NCBI GenBank assembly: GCA_022818135.1
Contig: JAFMSR010000018.1
Span: 22,693,498 to 22,757,497, forward strand
Reading direction: 5' to 3'
Length of the DNA stretch: 64,000 nt
Source of the DNA: Saxidomus purpurata
Lineage: Eukaryota; Mollusca; Bivalvia; Venerida; Veneridae
How positions within the stretch are numbered: position 1 is the first letter of the stretch; every line of letters starts with the position of its first letter. Under the pieces are notes generated by a model. It made no database searches and was not told where the DNA came from. It saw nothing but the letters and a program-made list of their open reading frames with translations. The translations under genes and the position numbers were made by a program. Positions 23,701 to 38,532 of this stretch are shown in pieces.

Positions 23701-25575
23701 CTTCTTTTGGAAAACACCTGAATAATTAGATTACATTTTTACGTATGGTTGTTCATAATTATGCATCGCGAATGTGACATCAGTCATAAGTATCTTAGTT
23801 ACGTAAATATTCATTAAAGTAGTGATTCTAGGCAGACCATTGACAATCTGTGCACTTTAAGTCATTATGATTTTTGTCAAAAACACACTGTAAGGAGCAT
23901 CTAAATTTGTGAAAGTGATATAAATATCCGCTTCTATTCCATTTTGTTCTCTGCTACATATGTATAGCCTATCTAAAGTGAATGAGCGAAAGTTAATAAT
24001 TTTTGTTAATCTGTATGAAAGAATTTTGCAATATATCTTTGACACCTTGAGGTTAATCATTTGTATAAGCTAACAAAATGGCTTTATCACGTGGTAAATT
24101 TGTACTGAGCATTGCAGAAGCTATCTATCTATCCTGCCAACCTACAGGCAAGACACATAGCTGCTCGCTTTCGGTAACATTTATCTTTAAAAGGCAAATG
24201 TTATACTAATTTCTCTTAATACGTGCCTTTCCACGCTAAAAAGGTGTTGAACGTTGTGCTAGAATTCATTTTAAGCCCAGAGTAATCTATTTTGCGGAAT
24301 ATCATGGAACGAATTCTAGGAACAACTTTGATCAAGATTATAGCTCTATAAGACGGAATAAGATAAATATAGTCAAATATAACATTACTTATTTTGGAAA
24401 ATGTTACCTGAAACGAGCAGTTTTTCGCAGTGCACAGTACTGATTTATCCCGTGAAATTATCCCGTGGGTAGGCAGAGTGCGACAGGCAGACATTTTTTG
24501 TTGTGCTGCTTTGTTTGAATTATGTAATACTTGAAACAGACACCGACTAGTACATTTTAACATTGAAGCAATTAGTGTATCTGAATCTGGCAAAGTAACT
24601 TAAGTATTGCAAGAAGTTTTGCTTATTTAAGAAAAACATAGTTTGACCATTATTTTTTTGTATTTTTCAGAAAGCATGTATTCAATGAAGTGAACGCTGT
24701 AAGGAAAACATCAGAATATGTCATTTTTGTTAATTTTGTTTCATATCTTTGAAATTTTGACACTTTTGGTGCATTCAAAGTTAACTGAACAAAACACAGC
24801 GGGGAAACATGAGATTCTGTCTTATTTTGTATTTCCGAGCAATTTCTTTTGCTGTGTATCTTTGAAAGATTGACACTTTAAATGCATTTGGGGTTAACCA
24901 AAAGTTCAAAAAAGTTTCAGTATCTGACTGTCTGTCATTTTTTGTCATTCCACACGTCGATGAGTGTTACGCAGACTGTCAATTTTAGTTACAGTTATGA
25001 AAAAGGCAAGCAAGATTGTTTTATTCTGTGAACTCATTATATTGTTATTTCTTACAACTATTTGTTTGTTTGCAGTAATTTTGTATGTATGGTACATCTA
25101 CACAGTAAACCTTGCTCACTCGCAACTGACAACGTCATTTTCCTGTCTCTGGAATTAAAATTCCCCTCCAAATTAAATTTGCTTCTCATTTATTTGCTTA
25201 ATTTAATATTCGCGAATGAGTTATACTAGTTTGCATTAAATTGTCCAATTTACAATGGCATTCGAAAATGAAGTTAGAAAATAGGTGTCGTCTGCTGACA
25301 TTTAGTCATGATTATGCCAATTGCAGCCACTGTAAGCAATTTAGCTTTTTTAAACCATTGTCGTCTGGTCATTTGATGCTAAACAGTTTACTGGGAAGTT
25401 AAACTGGGTGACCTGTTTGTACATTAAATGAGCTTAAATATGCAGTATAGTTATTTAGAGGCTAATAGTTTTGATGACTCACCACTAAACAGCAGCAATT
25501 TTATAGGGTTTCGGCAGTATGTCTGTCATTACTCATAAATCAAAACAAGTTTGGGCTTTGTCACTGCAAGCATAT
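20746..25575. other. Long non-coding stretch
   Basis: AT-rich sequence with no supported gene. Minus-strand frames at 22240-22497, 23105-23568 and 24216-24593 are open but unrecognisable; those at 23105-23568 are hydrophobic and overlap in different frames. A phrase (ATCTTTGAAA..TTGACAC) recurs near 24746 and 24856, hinting at an old local duplication. Confidence 0.35.
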
Positions 25576-26400
25576 GTTTTACCCTCCACCGAAGAGGGAA
25601 AGATATAATTATTTAATTAAACCGTCCGTCCGTCGCTTAAAGTATTTATATAAAACATGGTACATATGTTAACTACTATAAGGACGTGTGGTTCTGCAAA
25701 TTTCGATATGCTTGCTCTAGTAACACAACAGTTATTGCCTCTTGAACTCTTGCTTCGATACATTCTATAGAGAAACTTAAAGATTTAAATGCTATTCGAG
25801 ACAAATAATTACCAAATGACTCTCTATCAAAATGTCTAAAACGAAGATGATCATTTGAAACAGTAGGGCCCTCAGAAAGGTTTTGCTGTTTCCTTATATC
25901 ATGTATATAGAAATTAAATAAGACACATCTATGAAAACCGTTTTGAGTAATTGAATAAAACCGTATAGAAATGTCTGGTACTATCAGGAAATGTGACGCT
26001 GAATGCTTGGAAAAACAACAGCGTTGTTTTCCTAAATGCCGTATCCAATAATGAATATCAAAATTCATTTTCTTTGAAACTTGTGGTCAGAATTTTTTTT
26101 TGCATCACAGTAATGATTATATGAAACATTTTCAAACCAAAAAGATCACTTCACAAGTTCGTGTCTGACTATGTTTCCTATGTAAGCCCGATAAAAGCCA
26201 TATCTAAGACATTCTAGTATTTGAATGAAACCTTGAGGAAATAATCACCTAATGATTCTCTACCAGGAACGTTGAAATGAACATTATCCCTTGAAATAAG
26301 GGGGACTCTGTGGGCTTTTGTTTTTCTCCCAATTTTAACACATATACACACTTGCATAACATTTTTCTTTGAAACCAGTGGTCAAACTTTCATAGTATTC
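25576..26400 (-). mobile_element. Truncated composite HINE-like element, minus orientation
   Basis: The left boundary TTTTACCCTCCACCGAAGAGGG forms a small hairpin (CCCTC/GAGGG) and is followed by ACCGTCCGTCCGTCG: read on the minus strand this is a GACGGACGG microsatellite then a hairpin end, as in the elements at 1384, 6169 and 11547. The adjoining sequence has two diverged units of about 290 bp (TTTCTTTGAAACTTGTGGTC at about 26068 versus TTTCTTTGAAACCAGTGGTC at about 26365). No AACAAGAG head was found at the far end. The 130-codon minus frame at 25676-26068 lies within the repeat and is not called as a gene. Confidence 0.5.
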
Positions 26401-28785
26401 AGTGTAAATAACAATCCATTTGCTGAATGAGACTTGATCCCCTCCAAATGTAGGGGCTGTTTTTCTTATAATTCTTCATAACCTGTTCAGCGGGAAATAC
26501 CATTATTTCTGAATTTGCTTGATAAGCATGTGGCGGACATTCTTAGATCAAAGCAGTGCTGATTTCCTCGTGATATAACACTTCCAATTTGAAAGTTATT
26601 TTCAAAAAATCAATGTTTCAAAGACATTCCAACAGTAAACTAACAAGATGATGAATAAAGTAAGACTGTAATAGAGTATTGTGCAATTACTATCAAATGC
26701 ATTTTGCTTGTTGTAGCATATCAAAGACGCACGTGTCGGAAAGGATAATTTATGCCATGTGCACTACTCATTTAATGGCATCACGGTATTATCATGTCTT
26801 TTATGTTATCTAATTCTCATTGACTGATTAATGACTTTTCCATTTTCTTTTGATAAAACCTGATATTTGATCGACGTCTGCTGGTTAACACGGTGAAATA
26901 TATGAGCATACCTTGCAAACAAGTAAAACATATGTTTTTACAATAACAATAAAATGATTGCTCCGATTTCGTACGAAGGTCACAGAACCTTTACTTCAGA
27001 TGAAATAAACACCTTAATACTGAAATATTCCTACAACTATCGTAAAAATGAAGCTAATAAGTTTATGTGAAAGGAAGAGTAAGAACACTACTGGGGATAA
27101 TCTCAATATTACATTTGAAAAAGGGAACACTGCAGACGAACATACTGACAGACATACTATATAAGAATGTCTTATATGCATCAGTAAAGGACTCAGTGAC
27201 ACGGTGATAGATCCCGCCCTTAAAGACATGCTGCCTAAACAAATAGATGCAGAAGCATGTAGAGCAAGATTCTTTCAAGAAAGCTTTTCTTTTAAGCTCA
27301 TCACAAAGTCATGTTTACGGCATATATGGCTAAGCATTAAGCTTTACGAGACGAAGTTCTTCAATATATTTCGGACATATTGGCTAACATTCGTCGTAGG
27401 CGTTTGTTTATTATAACTAATTATAACTGATTACAAGTCGGGAAAAGCAAGTCAAGGACTTAAATTGCTTATTTTAGAAACAATTATTTACAAAAAATGA
27501 TCTCACTAAACAATGACAGACGTGGGCTCACCTATGTATATCTAAATCGGAAATACAGATTGAAACAACAAGCAATACTTAAAGATGATGGCAAGCACAG
27601 GTACTTGAGAATAACAAAATAAACTTGTTGATGAAATAGCTAATATATATTATTAGGAGTATTTTGTGGTTAATTAGCATTGTAAGATTATATATAGCCA
27701 ACAATCAATTGTTAGCACTTACTGTTAACAACTTTACAAGGGTTATCCCATCATGATAAAAAATAGTTTTACTCGAAATAGATCGTATCATCTCATAAAC
27801 TATCCGAGTAATGATATAGGGAGGCCCTTTTGGTTAAAATGTAACACTTATGTCATCGTCAGATTCCCACGTTCGCCAGTTACAGTACGCCACATTATCT
27901 ACTGTTGTAGAAATGGAATCGATGACCAGGGGATCAGACGGTGCAATTACTAGCACACATTTCAAAATGATACTATCCATGTGACTTGCCATCTTTCTGT
28001 ATATGTGATTGTAAGGCACGATGATCTGGTTAGGTTTATTCAAGGGACACTGCTTTGGTTTTAGAACAGGTAAAGTGATACCAAAGTTGCCCATGAATGT
28101 TTTATACTGAGGATTGTGGAATATCTTTATCTTTTGAAATTATTTTTCTTTTTCAAAATACTTTTACACATAAGTGACGGCCTAACAGTTATTACTAACT
28201 CTTTCTGAGTATATGGAGAACTAATTCTACATGAATTTCTCTGAAACACTGTTTTCTTGTATCTCAAGCCAAAACTGACAGTTTTGTAAAATATGTTACA
28301 CCTGATGCAACACTGAAATTATTCACACCAGCAAAACTTTTGTTTGACACTTCCTTTTTTAATTTTCCACATAGTAGATACTTCATGATTTGTTTCATTT
28401 CTTCAGCTACTGATGTAATTACGTAACTGCATAAGAGGGGGCGGCAGTTTGTATGCACTTTTGTCTACTTAACAAACACTTGTTCATTTTTCACATTGCG
28501 AGTTTATGAACCGTAAACATGCTACGCGGGTAATATGATACGCCTATTTGGAAAAGATGAGAGAATAAATAAGCACTTTTGTAAACTATATGTGTCACGG
28601 TTATAACTACAAATTGTGTCTGCAGGTACAAGTAATCGCGTCTGACAGGATGCAGAAATATTTCTACAATGGTTAATGCCTTCAATTTTTACAGTTGTAA
28701 ATGTGTTTCTTTTGCTTGAATACTATCCTATTTATTCTTTTTTTTATTATGTATTCATTTATTGTATTACTTCTTTCTTTCTTTC
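26401..28785. other. Intergenic sequence, no gene supported
   Basis: AT-rich. An 86-codon minus frame at 27834-28094 and a 66-codon plus frame at 27753-27953 overlap and have no recognisable domain. Confidence 0.35.
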
Positions 28786-28855
<70 letters not shown>

Positions 28856-28885
28856 CATTGATTCATTCATTCATTCATTCTTTCA
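28786..28885 (+). repeat. (TGAT)n then (ATTC)n compound microsatellite
   Basis: Roughly 16 TGAT units with one interruption, followed by about seven ATTC units. Confidence 0.9.
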
Positions 28886-29573
28886 TCCATTTTTTCTACA
28901 AGAATAAGCTAAATCCAAAATTATTACCACATTTCCACTTAACGGCTTTCCATTGGGATTTGAAAGTGTATTAACTCTGAATAAAATCGGTAGGACACCA
29001 GCCTGCCTAATGACTAGAACAGCATATATCAACAAATCTAACATTTCACGAAGCTGTTACACTACTTATATTGTCTTAAAATTAAAAATGTAGGCAGACA
29101 TTTTGCATAGTTGAACTGTTTTGTGCATAAAATCGCTTCATTTATTGTACACTAGAATAAAACTGCATTACAATAAATGCTTGAGCCAATTAGTTGGCTT
29201 TCTATGTTGTTAGGAGTACATTTGATATTTCATAAAGATACAGGCCAGGGATATTTACTGCTGCTCGGCAATTTGTGAGATGGCTTTACAAACGATCAGT
29301 ATGACATTGCAATTGTGACGAATTTGTCTCGATTGCTTTTCCTAACAATTGCTTATGGCGTTGTGCAAAACAAGCGGTGCAAGCAAGTGGGTTAAAGACA
29401 GCTCGCACGATCTAGGTAACGCCGCCATGGCGATTATGTCTGCGTGGCATTCTTAGATTTCATTTACATTTTAATATTATTTCTTCTATAATGCCGATTC
29501 AGTCCAATTTATTTAATTTACACTAAACATACAATTTCAATTTAGTGTAGACGTTGAAGAATATGTCATTCTT

Positions 29574-29681
29574 TTCGGGGAGGGAGGTGCGATCGTGACC
29601 AGTCCTCCAGTTCGGGGAGGGAGGCGCCATCGTGATCTCGGGTTCGGGGAGGGAGGCGCGATCGTGACCTCGGGTTCGGGG
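29574..29681. repeat. GC-rich tandem array of about 32-37-bp units
   Basis: Three full units and a partial fourth starting at 29574, 29611, 29643 and 29675: TTCGGGGAGGGAGGCGCGAT then CGTGACCTCGGG. The composition contrasts sharply with the AT-rich surroundings. The minus-strand open frame over it is rich in Arg, Pro and Ser but has no other support. Confidence 0.85.
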
Positions 29682-32600
29682 TAAAAGCCTGAACTAGAAG
29701 AAACCACGGAAAGAGTAGATTGTTGATAACGGAACGTTCCGGAACTTTCCTTCGATGTGACATATAATCATGATAAAAATAATAACTCAGTAAATAATAG
29801 CTGTTATTATCATTATTGATGCCCGTTGATATTATTTTTCAATTCCAGAAAACACTTGTGTTTATTTGAAATACTTTATGTAATGCTGCTCCACATCTTG
29901 ATAAAAGATGAGTTGCTGTGAACCTATATTTCTATAACAGATATTTCGATCTACTCGTAATATCTTCACTTCGATATTGCTCTAACTGAGTTTGTTATTG
30001 TTACAATGACAAATATCCTTTTGCGATGAAGATGATGATTAAAGCGAACCGTACGTAATATCGGCGGAGAAAGTAATAATCATTATGTGCTACCTGATTC
30101 AAACAAAGAATAATACTGTTTTTCTGAACAAATGGAACATAAGAAGCTGAATTAAGGCACTATGAGCATATGTTATCAAAATAGCAACACTTTATTTTCA
30201 ATCTCCTGTGAGGAGTGTCAGTTTTATTTGGTACTGAACGAACTTTTTCACGACATATTTACACTGTAAGTATACGATCTAACGAGCAAGTAGGATCAGG
30301 CCAACTGAAATATTAATTTAGCTAAGCGATACATATTGAAGTGAATTAACAGAGTTAGAAATTGTTTTGAAAACTACTAGTGTTTGAAATTATTGTTTGT
30401 CCAATCGCAGTGCAGCATTCGCTGTATTTTTACTTGGGTAAATCAATATTTATATATATTTACTACAATAAATTGGCCGCGCCTGACCAATTTAATTTCG
30501 TAAATGCATCAAAATGAACACTAACCTATATATATTTGAAAAAGATGCAACATTGTTAACAGCTGGAACATTTCTTTATCACAAACTCAGTTTACACGAG
30601 GAAGTCTGAATTATCTGATACATTAGCAGTAGCCGAAGGTCAGACAACTTCCTTACATTCTACTGAACAAATTCATTGGCAATATCATTATAAACAGTAA
30701 ATTAATGAGCAATATAGTAAGCTTAACTAATCATCGTGATCTTTCTGTGCCACTTCTTAATGAACTTAAAGTCATGAAAACTTGAAACGTCTGTTCTAAA
30801 TGTAACAGATGATATCATAAGAGATAAATAGTGCAAATGAAAAGAAACACACTAGGATGTCGTAATTAAGCATCCGCAAACTGAAAAAAATATAAATTGA
30901 TAAGACTTTTCATTTTATACCAAGAATAACTGAAGAATTGTTAGAATTAAACAAGCGACTTGTCTGTAAAATCATTGTATATATTATAGGAAAGCTGCAA
31001 TAAAAGACTAATGTAAATAATGACTTCATTTACATTCATGCACGAATTGATAAATCTGATATGTTTCATATTTTGCTTGTTACCTTACTGTTCAAAGTAT
31101 CTATGAAACATTTATAATTGATATCTTATCACAGATGTTTCATAATATCAAGAAAACAATTTTACCAAAGTTATAAGCAAAATATATAAATGTCCATCTG
31201 ATTAAAACCACCTCAACAAAAACGGTAACGATCGTGCATTTAAGTCAGATTGGTATGAATGTATACAGAAAGTTTTATTTTTATTGAATGAAGAGTAAAG
31301 TCATGATTTTTTTATGACTCTTCTAGTTAAAATTGAAAATCCATCCAAGATTTGAGGTATCCGTCAGAAGTACCCAGTATAACTTATTTCTTGCGTGTTA
31401 ACAAAACGTTTCTCATCTGTCATGATCAAGTTGTAATATGGTCATTTTTACATTAATGTTTCTTAAAAATTAAAAAAGTTAAATAATAATAAAACATATA
31501 CTAACTCTATTATTATCATGGTTGTGACTGTTGTTGTTTTTGTTGTTAATGTAATTGTCTAAATGATATGCGTTCCTTAATTCTTTAAATAAACCACTTA
31601 AAAACTGACATTGTTTACATCAAACTCAACATAGCCTATCATACGGCATATCCACGTGCTACAGTCCCAGAGACTTCGTTTTATACTTAGCAAAGATTCA
31701 CTTTAATTCTTACTAATTCTAAATTCAAGTTCCCACAGCGTAACTATGACAAAAACGCAGCAAAACAATCCACAGAGGTATTACGAGACACCAAGATGGC
31801 TGGAAAATGAACGAGACATATTTTCTAACTCGGGTTCGTGTTCTTTTTGTACTCTTATTTCCAATTCGATTAAGGAGGTAGAATACCTTCAACAAGGTTT
31901 TCTAAGGAACGGATTTCGATATTTCTTTAAAAGCTCGAACCTTAAATTTGTTTCTTTTATATAAATTATTTTTTAAAGTAAGTCTTGATTGGTTTGCTAA
32001 AGATGTCTTGATAATCAGATGTGGTAGTGTTCTCAATAATAAAACGTAAAGGCTATTAAGGCATTTGAAAGGCATTTCATCCTTAAAGTGTGTGTAAGTG
32101 TAGATTTCCCCGCGATATATCTAGGTAATAATCATCATTAGAATTTTTGAAGATAAAACGTTAAAAGCGAAGAGTCGTGGCCTCAAATTGTAGACTGATC
32201 AAAAAGACGAATTATATCATCGATAAGATGTTAAGGATAAATAATCAGAATTACATCTTAAATGATTTTATCGCATTACTTTCCCATGAAAATGGTTAAC
32301 TATGTTAGTTCTTCGTAGATAGTTTTATTTTTTATGCAAGTTTCAAGTGTATATGTTTGAATAGAAACGAACAAAACACTTCAAATTCCTGTTGCTCAAA
32401 AAGTATTTCAACTCACAACTAAGTCTAAAGAATGCAGCTTGCAGCCTAATGTGAAGATTGGACATAATGTTTTGGCCAACTGCAGGCATTCGCATTTCTA
32501 ATAAATTGTATTATGGTGTGTTAAAAACTTTAAAGTATTTCCTGTATTACACTACTTAAACTACTTTATTAACATATTTCGCAGATTGGTTGATAAAATA

Positions 32601-32869
32601 ACACATCTGTATGTATTTTCTGTGTTCCGGTTTCGTTTACAAACTGCACGAGTTCTAGGTTATGTTTTACACTGTTCAGCCTAATCTGTGTTCGTACAAC
32701 AATCTTGTTCATTGTAAAAAGAAATCCATTCATTGTCACCTTAAATACTTTTTAAAGCACTTTTTGAATAGGCAGATAGTGTTTTTCTTTCCAAGCGTTT
32801 CGGAAATACTTCATTTTTTGTGTTTTTCTCAACTATCGTTAGTAATGACCGGATACTTTCTCTTCCCGT
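29682..32869. other. Intergenic sequence, no gene supported
   Basis: AT-rich; the 72-codon frame at 31746-31964 has no recognisable domain. Confidence 0.35.
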
Positions 32870-33285
32870 CTAATGAGAAAAGGCAAAAATAAAACAGTAC
32901 AACAGCGAAAATGTAAGAAAAGGCGAAGATAGAACAGTGCAACAGCATAATATTAAGAAAATGTGAATGTAAAACATTACAACAGCGGCCTCAAAACTAA
33001 GAAAAGGCGAAGATATTTAACAAAGGAAGAGCGAAAATAAAACAGTACAACTGCGTACAATTAAAAAGTCTAATATAAAACAGTACAACAGCGGACAATT
33101 AAAAAGACTAATTTTAAACAGTACAACAGCGGAAATGTGAGAAAAGGCGAAAATAGAACAGTGCAACAGCATAATATTAAGAAAATGTGAATGTAACAGC
33201 GGAATCGTGAGTAGATGCGAAATTAAAACAACACAACAGCGTAAAAGTAAGAAAATGCGAATGAAAAGCAGTACAGCAACTTGGA
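32870..33285. repeat. Irregular tandem array, A-rich 30-50-bp units
   Basis: About nine or ten diverged copies of GAAAAGGCGAAGATAAAACAG followed by TACAACAGCGGAAA. Unit length varies by small deletions. Confidence 0.75.
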
Positions 33286-36200
33286 AGTATCAGTTCATTT
33301 TTTATTCACTAATCGCTGACAGAAAATACACAAATCATATTGAAATGCATAAATTATATGTGCTTACAATGTGAAATAAATATAACACTTTCTGTTTTTT
33401 GCGTTCCTTTCTGGCATATTATGATAAAAGAGTTTCATATTTTAATCTTATCATACATCTGAAGCAGCAGAAGTATTTAATCGTACTATAAACTTCATTT
33501 CTGAAACTATCTAAGTAAGTCAAAAATGTCTTATTTAGCGATACACGTCTCTTTCACACCTTACTGCTGCTATAGCTATCAAGAGTTTTTGCTCGTTTAA
33601 AGGAATACGATATAATCCCGTCAGATGATTTAATGCAGTTCATAAACAACTTGGCTGATTCATCTCTTCTAGACAACGTGGTCTTTTTCTCCTCTTCTAA
33701 AACATTTCAGACGGCTTGTTGTCGATGAAGGAACTATTCTTCAGAGTTGTTTTTTACTATGTGCAAACGGAAACATGCATTTGAAAATGTCACGAATTTT
33801 ACATGTAAGTCCTTTCAGTTTAAATGCTTTCGGTTCCTGTTTTTCTTTTCATCTTTATAAAAATGTGCTTTGAGTTTGCGTTTCAACCGCCTCCAAATCA
33901 TGCCTAGTGTGTGAAAATCCAATATTTCAGTCGTAGGGCGTGTTGCAGTTCAAAATATATATCATTTGGGTGGGTTTACAAATAACGAACATAAAAACAA
34001 ATTGTTTTCTATTCTGGATTATTGATTGCACGCCTTGTATATTACACACGATATATTAAGTGTTATGGAAAATTGTGATAAAACATTACAGATATAGAAA
34101 ACCAGTATAATTGTGATAAACATTACAGAAATAGAAAACTAGTATCTTAGAACACTTGATGTACTGGTCATGATAGATGATTAAATTGCTGTTCTCTTGC
34201 GAAAATAAATATAGACACCATAAATTTTATTTTGTCGTAATTTAAATTTAAAAACGTGAAGAACTTATAGCAATTGATAACTATCTGCCTGTAAGTGCTC
34301 TACCATTCCAAATGATCGACTTTGATAACTAATTATAACAAAATGTATATACATTATACATTAATTCTTTATGACCAGATTACACAGTCAAAGTTTTTTT
34401 TAATTCTTTAAAATTTCTGGTTACACAGTACAAGGTTTCAATGACCCGACAAAGATTTTTATTGAGAAAAATTAAATGTTATACACGGGGGAGAATAGTA
34501 TTCTGCAGATGCATTTCATTTTTTGTTTCTTGACCTTTCTATAACGAAATTAAAATTGGAACTACAAAGGAAAAGTCAAAAATGAGTTAACAGCACATTC
34601 CTCAAGCACTGGGCAAGGAGGATACACATAATAATGCACGCACAAATAAAACATGAACAACTTAAGACTCATGACACATAGAAAGAAATGTATTTGAGAA
34701 AACGTTTAAGTTCTTTGAAGGACTTATATAGCTCTTTTCCATTATCAAACACTGTGACAAAGTTTTACTGGTCAGGCTTATATATTACTTAAGATCATCA
34801 AAGATTATTGGAAAATTGGGATGGCATTCTATTCCATCAAAACATATTAAAGAACTAAAGCAAAGTTCTTTGAAAGCAGATTTGACAGTCTAAAAGGCCA
34901 CCAAGAAATTTCTCAAAGCTCTTTGACCGTGTAAATGGCCTTTAAAATTAAGAGAGAAAAGGTTTTAGTGTAATAAATATCAACTGTGTAGCGTTTTACA
35001 TAAATCCCGAAGTATCGTAATGCCTTCACTATTACCTCCATCTCATATTTACAGGTATACAGTCATATCAAATTTAGTGTTCACATTGCGTGGGATTCTT
35101 GTTGTATTCTAAAACGTGTTGCTTCATCGTAACTATGCAACACAAATACCTCTGGCGTTGCACTGAAGTTTCCACCTGTTAACCCTGTCACTTCAAGAGG
35201 TCATTTTCTCGGCGGTTTTGTCAGTATCACAAACCTTTGACACTATCAAGATGCTTTCTTTTTCCAGAGAGTTTCTGTAACTTTGGTGACGGTGGAGAAC
35301 GCCCCTTCTGTGCTCATCTTCACACTATGGCGTTCCGGACAATGACATGTTGAAAAGGAGTCAAAGGCAATCCAAAATATAGGAACATCATCCATGACGA
35401 AAGGATCACAGTGATTAAGAATATAATAAAGCCTCAGCCCAACAATTTGTCTTTTCTGAAAAGGATGCAAGCTACAAATACACAAGAAGAAGCTGACCAT
35501 GTTCTTTTGGCTTAGAAGAGGAAACTAAAGAGCAACCTTCTCTTCGAGAAACATAGGAGAAACGTATTGCGGCCAGTATCACCATATGTTATGCCGATTG
35601 TTATATGGCAGAATGAAAGACCTCAGGAAAACAGCATCATTCATCTCACCGGGGTCATAGTACTTACACAGTGAAGGGAAAAAAAATAGAAGTGTACATA
35701 GCATTTGTATTTAATCTCAGAGTGAAACAAGTCAATAAATAATGCAAAGCAGGTTAGTTTTAAAAGCTTAAAAGAGGCCTTCTTGGTTTAAGGCTATTAG
35801 TACCCGATGAAGTGGTCCCGAAGAGGTAATTGGAAACTTCCTTTCGAAAATCAAAGTCCTTTCCTAGTGTGTGCATTGCACTTCTTTTTGTTCATTAAAA
35901 TTGGTCGGTGTTTCGCATGTTTGAATCCAAGCTTTTGCCTTGGGATATGACTTTATGTCGTCTCTCTTGTCCTACTTAAAAAATCCCATGATTTGCAGGG
36001 ACCTGCCCGATGACAGAGAATACCCTACATTGAGTTTGTCGGTATCTGCATAAGCTGAAGTAAGTAAACAAGGCCAGTAAGTAAAAGTCAATGCTAGATT
36101 TATCTCACAATTGTATTTGATGGAAACGTAACCGAGATAGAATCTAAATCAGCAAAAATATTGCTGAATTTCCAAAGAAAATTAGCCAACATTAAGTCTG

Positions 36201-38500
36201 CTATAATACCTGTATTAGTTGACGAATGTACAGCAGGTGACTGAATTAGGTATATTCCTAATGCATTTCCATTTCATTAGTCTGAATGTATCTTAATTAT
36301 AGAGGAAGAAATGCTCTCCTGTCTTTATTACTCATCATGCAATGTTTGACAAAAAAATAAGCATAATTTAGTTAAGAAGATGTGCATATGAAACGCCAGA
36401 GTTACGAACGATTTATTCATATAATGCTTGAAACATTATTGCCTATAGAAAACTTAACAGAGAGGTTATGAAAAGACACTGTACTACATTGTACCACAAA
36501 TAAATGATGACTTTTGGATTATTAATTTGTGCTTTTGACCACACAAGTTATGCCACCCTTCAAAATGGTAATACTGCAACTATGATAAAGTGGGAACTTA
36601 AAACACATGCTTTAAAAACGTACCAGAGTTATTTATCATATTAGTAGATAAAAATGATGAAAAAAAACGTACAAAATACGTGGATTATCAATTTTTGATT
36701 AGGTTATTTCAAAATAAATATACATATTCAGTTCTGTAATGTCTTTCTTAATACGCAAGGTGGCTATTATGAAGAGCAAATTATTGTAATAAATTCAGTA
36801 TTGTTTGAACTTGATTAATCTCATTTTTGTATATAAAACATGTCGCTGACCTTGGATATCAGTCATGTCCTTTGTTTGAGAAGAAATGAAAACAAATTTC
36901 ACTTGTTCGTTTTTCAGCTTGAACAAATGCTACAAGTAAACAGACTAATTGGAAAAATGATAGCCCCCTTGTGTAACTAAGATAAATTAATACAGTATAT
37001 TCTGACAGTTCTTCATGTTTCTTACGAATCAGGGAAAAATGTTTGATATAAAATGTTTGTAAATCTATTATATACCTTTCTCTACAGCCAGACGGAGAAG
37101 AATAATTGCAAAAACAATGTAGAAAAAGGATAGAACATAGCTACAAAAGTTCATTACATGATGTTCAATGTTATCATCGCGTACAGTTTAAGACTAGTGT
37201 CTTGTGTTTGTTTGGTTATATTATAATAAATAAACAAAATGCCAGTTAAAAGTTATAATTATTTGTGTCGCCCCCCAACACAATTTATCAGTTTAAAATT
37301 ATTGTGAAGTAGAGGGAAATACCGAAACGTTTTTTTACAAGTTAAAATCAAGACTTCCGTTTCAACAAATGTACATGTTGATAGTTTTTCCTAAATTTGT
37401 TAAACGGAAGGGCAAATAATCAGTATTGTATTACGAAAATTCGTTCGTCTTTTGTATAGCATTTTCAACGTAACACATTTAGTACTCTTGTCATTTACAG
37501 CATTTATTGCTGATTATAGTGTGTTTGCTTGGGAAAGCAACAAGCAACACCCTCTTCTGGTTTGATGTGGTAATGCGGATTGATTTATTCTGCCGGAAAA
37601 AAAACAATTATAGTTATCTAGTGTTAATATGTTTCATGCAATTTCTTATCGTATTGAATTAGTCTTTTGTGACAAACAGCTGGAGTATTTTCAACAGCCT
37701 CACCTAACCTTGCTCATTTATCGCGCTATGAAACATTTGCAGGATTTGATGCTTGCCAGTTCCATTCACATTTACTGGCTGATATATGTTATTCCGCGTG
37801 TCTACCTGTACATTACAATATGAACTAAACCATCCTGGTCTTGATTACCCCAAACATATCATTTCAATAACATTTTGTTACTAAATATTTGTTACGCCCA
37901 TTGTCGATTAGTTTTTATTTGTTTCTTCGTTAAAAATTGGTCAGTTCGTTACTCATCAGTCCTTCTGTCCGGCTATTTGTTTTTGTTTTGTTTTGTGAGG
38001 TTTGATCATTATGTTTGAACGCCGTTCGAATGCACTGTCGATGGAAATACAATGTTGAATTGTTCATATGCCATGGTGAGATAGAAGCTTTCAAAACGAG
38101 ACAATGGTTAATGTGTTAATGATAATATTTTGATTGATAACATTCATTCATTCTTAATTTGCAAATCGGCAAATATCTGGCAAAACAAAACTTCCAAAAT
38201 ATTACTGATGCAAATTCTAGCTAAGACTGCCAAGTTTTGTACACATTAATTTTGTGAATAACAGAATCAGTGGAGGTCACAGGAATGACCTGTGCTACTA
38301 CAGCTATGATAATAAGGTTGCTTAAGTGATTGTTCTTTTGGTTGCATATTCCCAGTCCGTGCCTTTTTCAAAGTCTTTTGATAACTATTTAAGTGTACTG
38401 TAGAAGGAGTTTGTAATTTCTATGACGACGACACTGATTAAATTGATTCGGGAATCAAAATTCTTCAGTCTGTCATTCACAAAAAATTAGTTCTCCTATT
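33286..38500. other. Intergenic sequence, no gene supported
   Basis: AT-rich. A tandem pair of about 43 bp (TTGTGATAAA(A)CATTACAGA) lies at 34072-34142. An 84-codon minus frame at 35246-35500 and an exon-like stretch near 36000-36060 (TTTGCAG acceptor, GTAAGTA donor) lack a continuous frame or recognised domain. Confidence 0.35.
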
Positions 38501-38532
38501 ACCCCCCCGACCGCCCCCCCTCGCGACCCCTC
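38501..38532 (+). repeat. C-rich tract
   Basis: Two seven-base C runs within CCCGACCGCCCC-type sequence; no further feature. Confidence 0.7.

Noticed and set aside
24216..24593. 125-codon open frame (-)
   Set aside because: No recognisable motif, no supporting splice sites, and the composition is that of random AT-rich translation.
25676..26068. 130-codon open frame (-), the longest but one in the window
   Set aside because: It overlaps the tandem core of a truncated composite element, has no recognisable domain and no start or splice support.
35246..35500. 84-codon minus frame with a possible pyrimidine-rich acceptor before it
   Set aside because: The residues look somewhat protein-like, but I recognise no family and could not find partner exons.
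36000..36061. Exon-like stretch with TTTGCAG acceptor and GTAAGTA donor (+)
   Set aside because: All three frames contain stops within the 61 bases.
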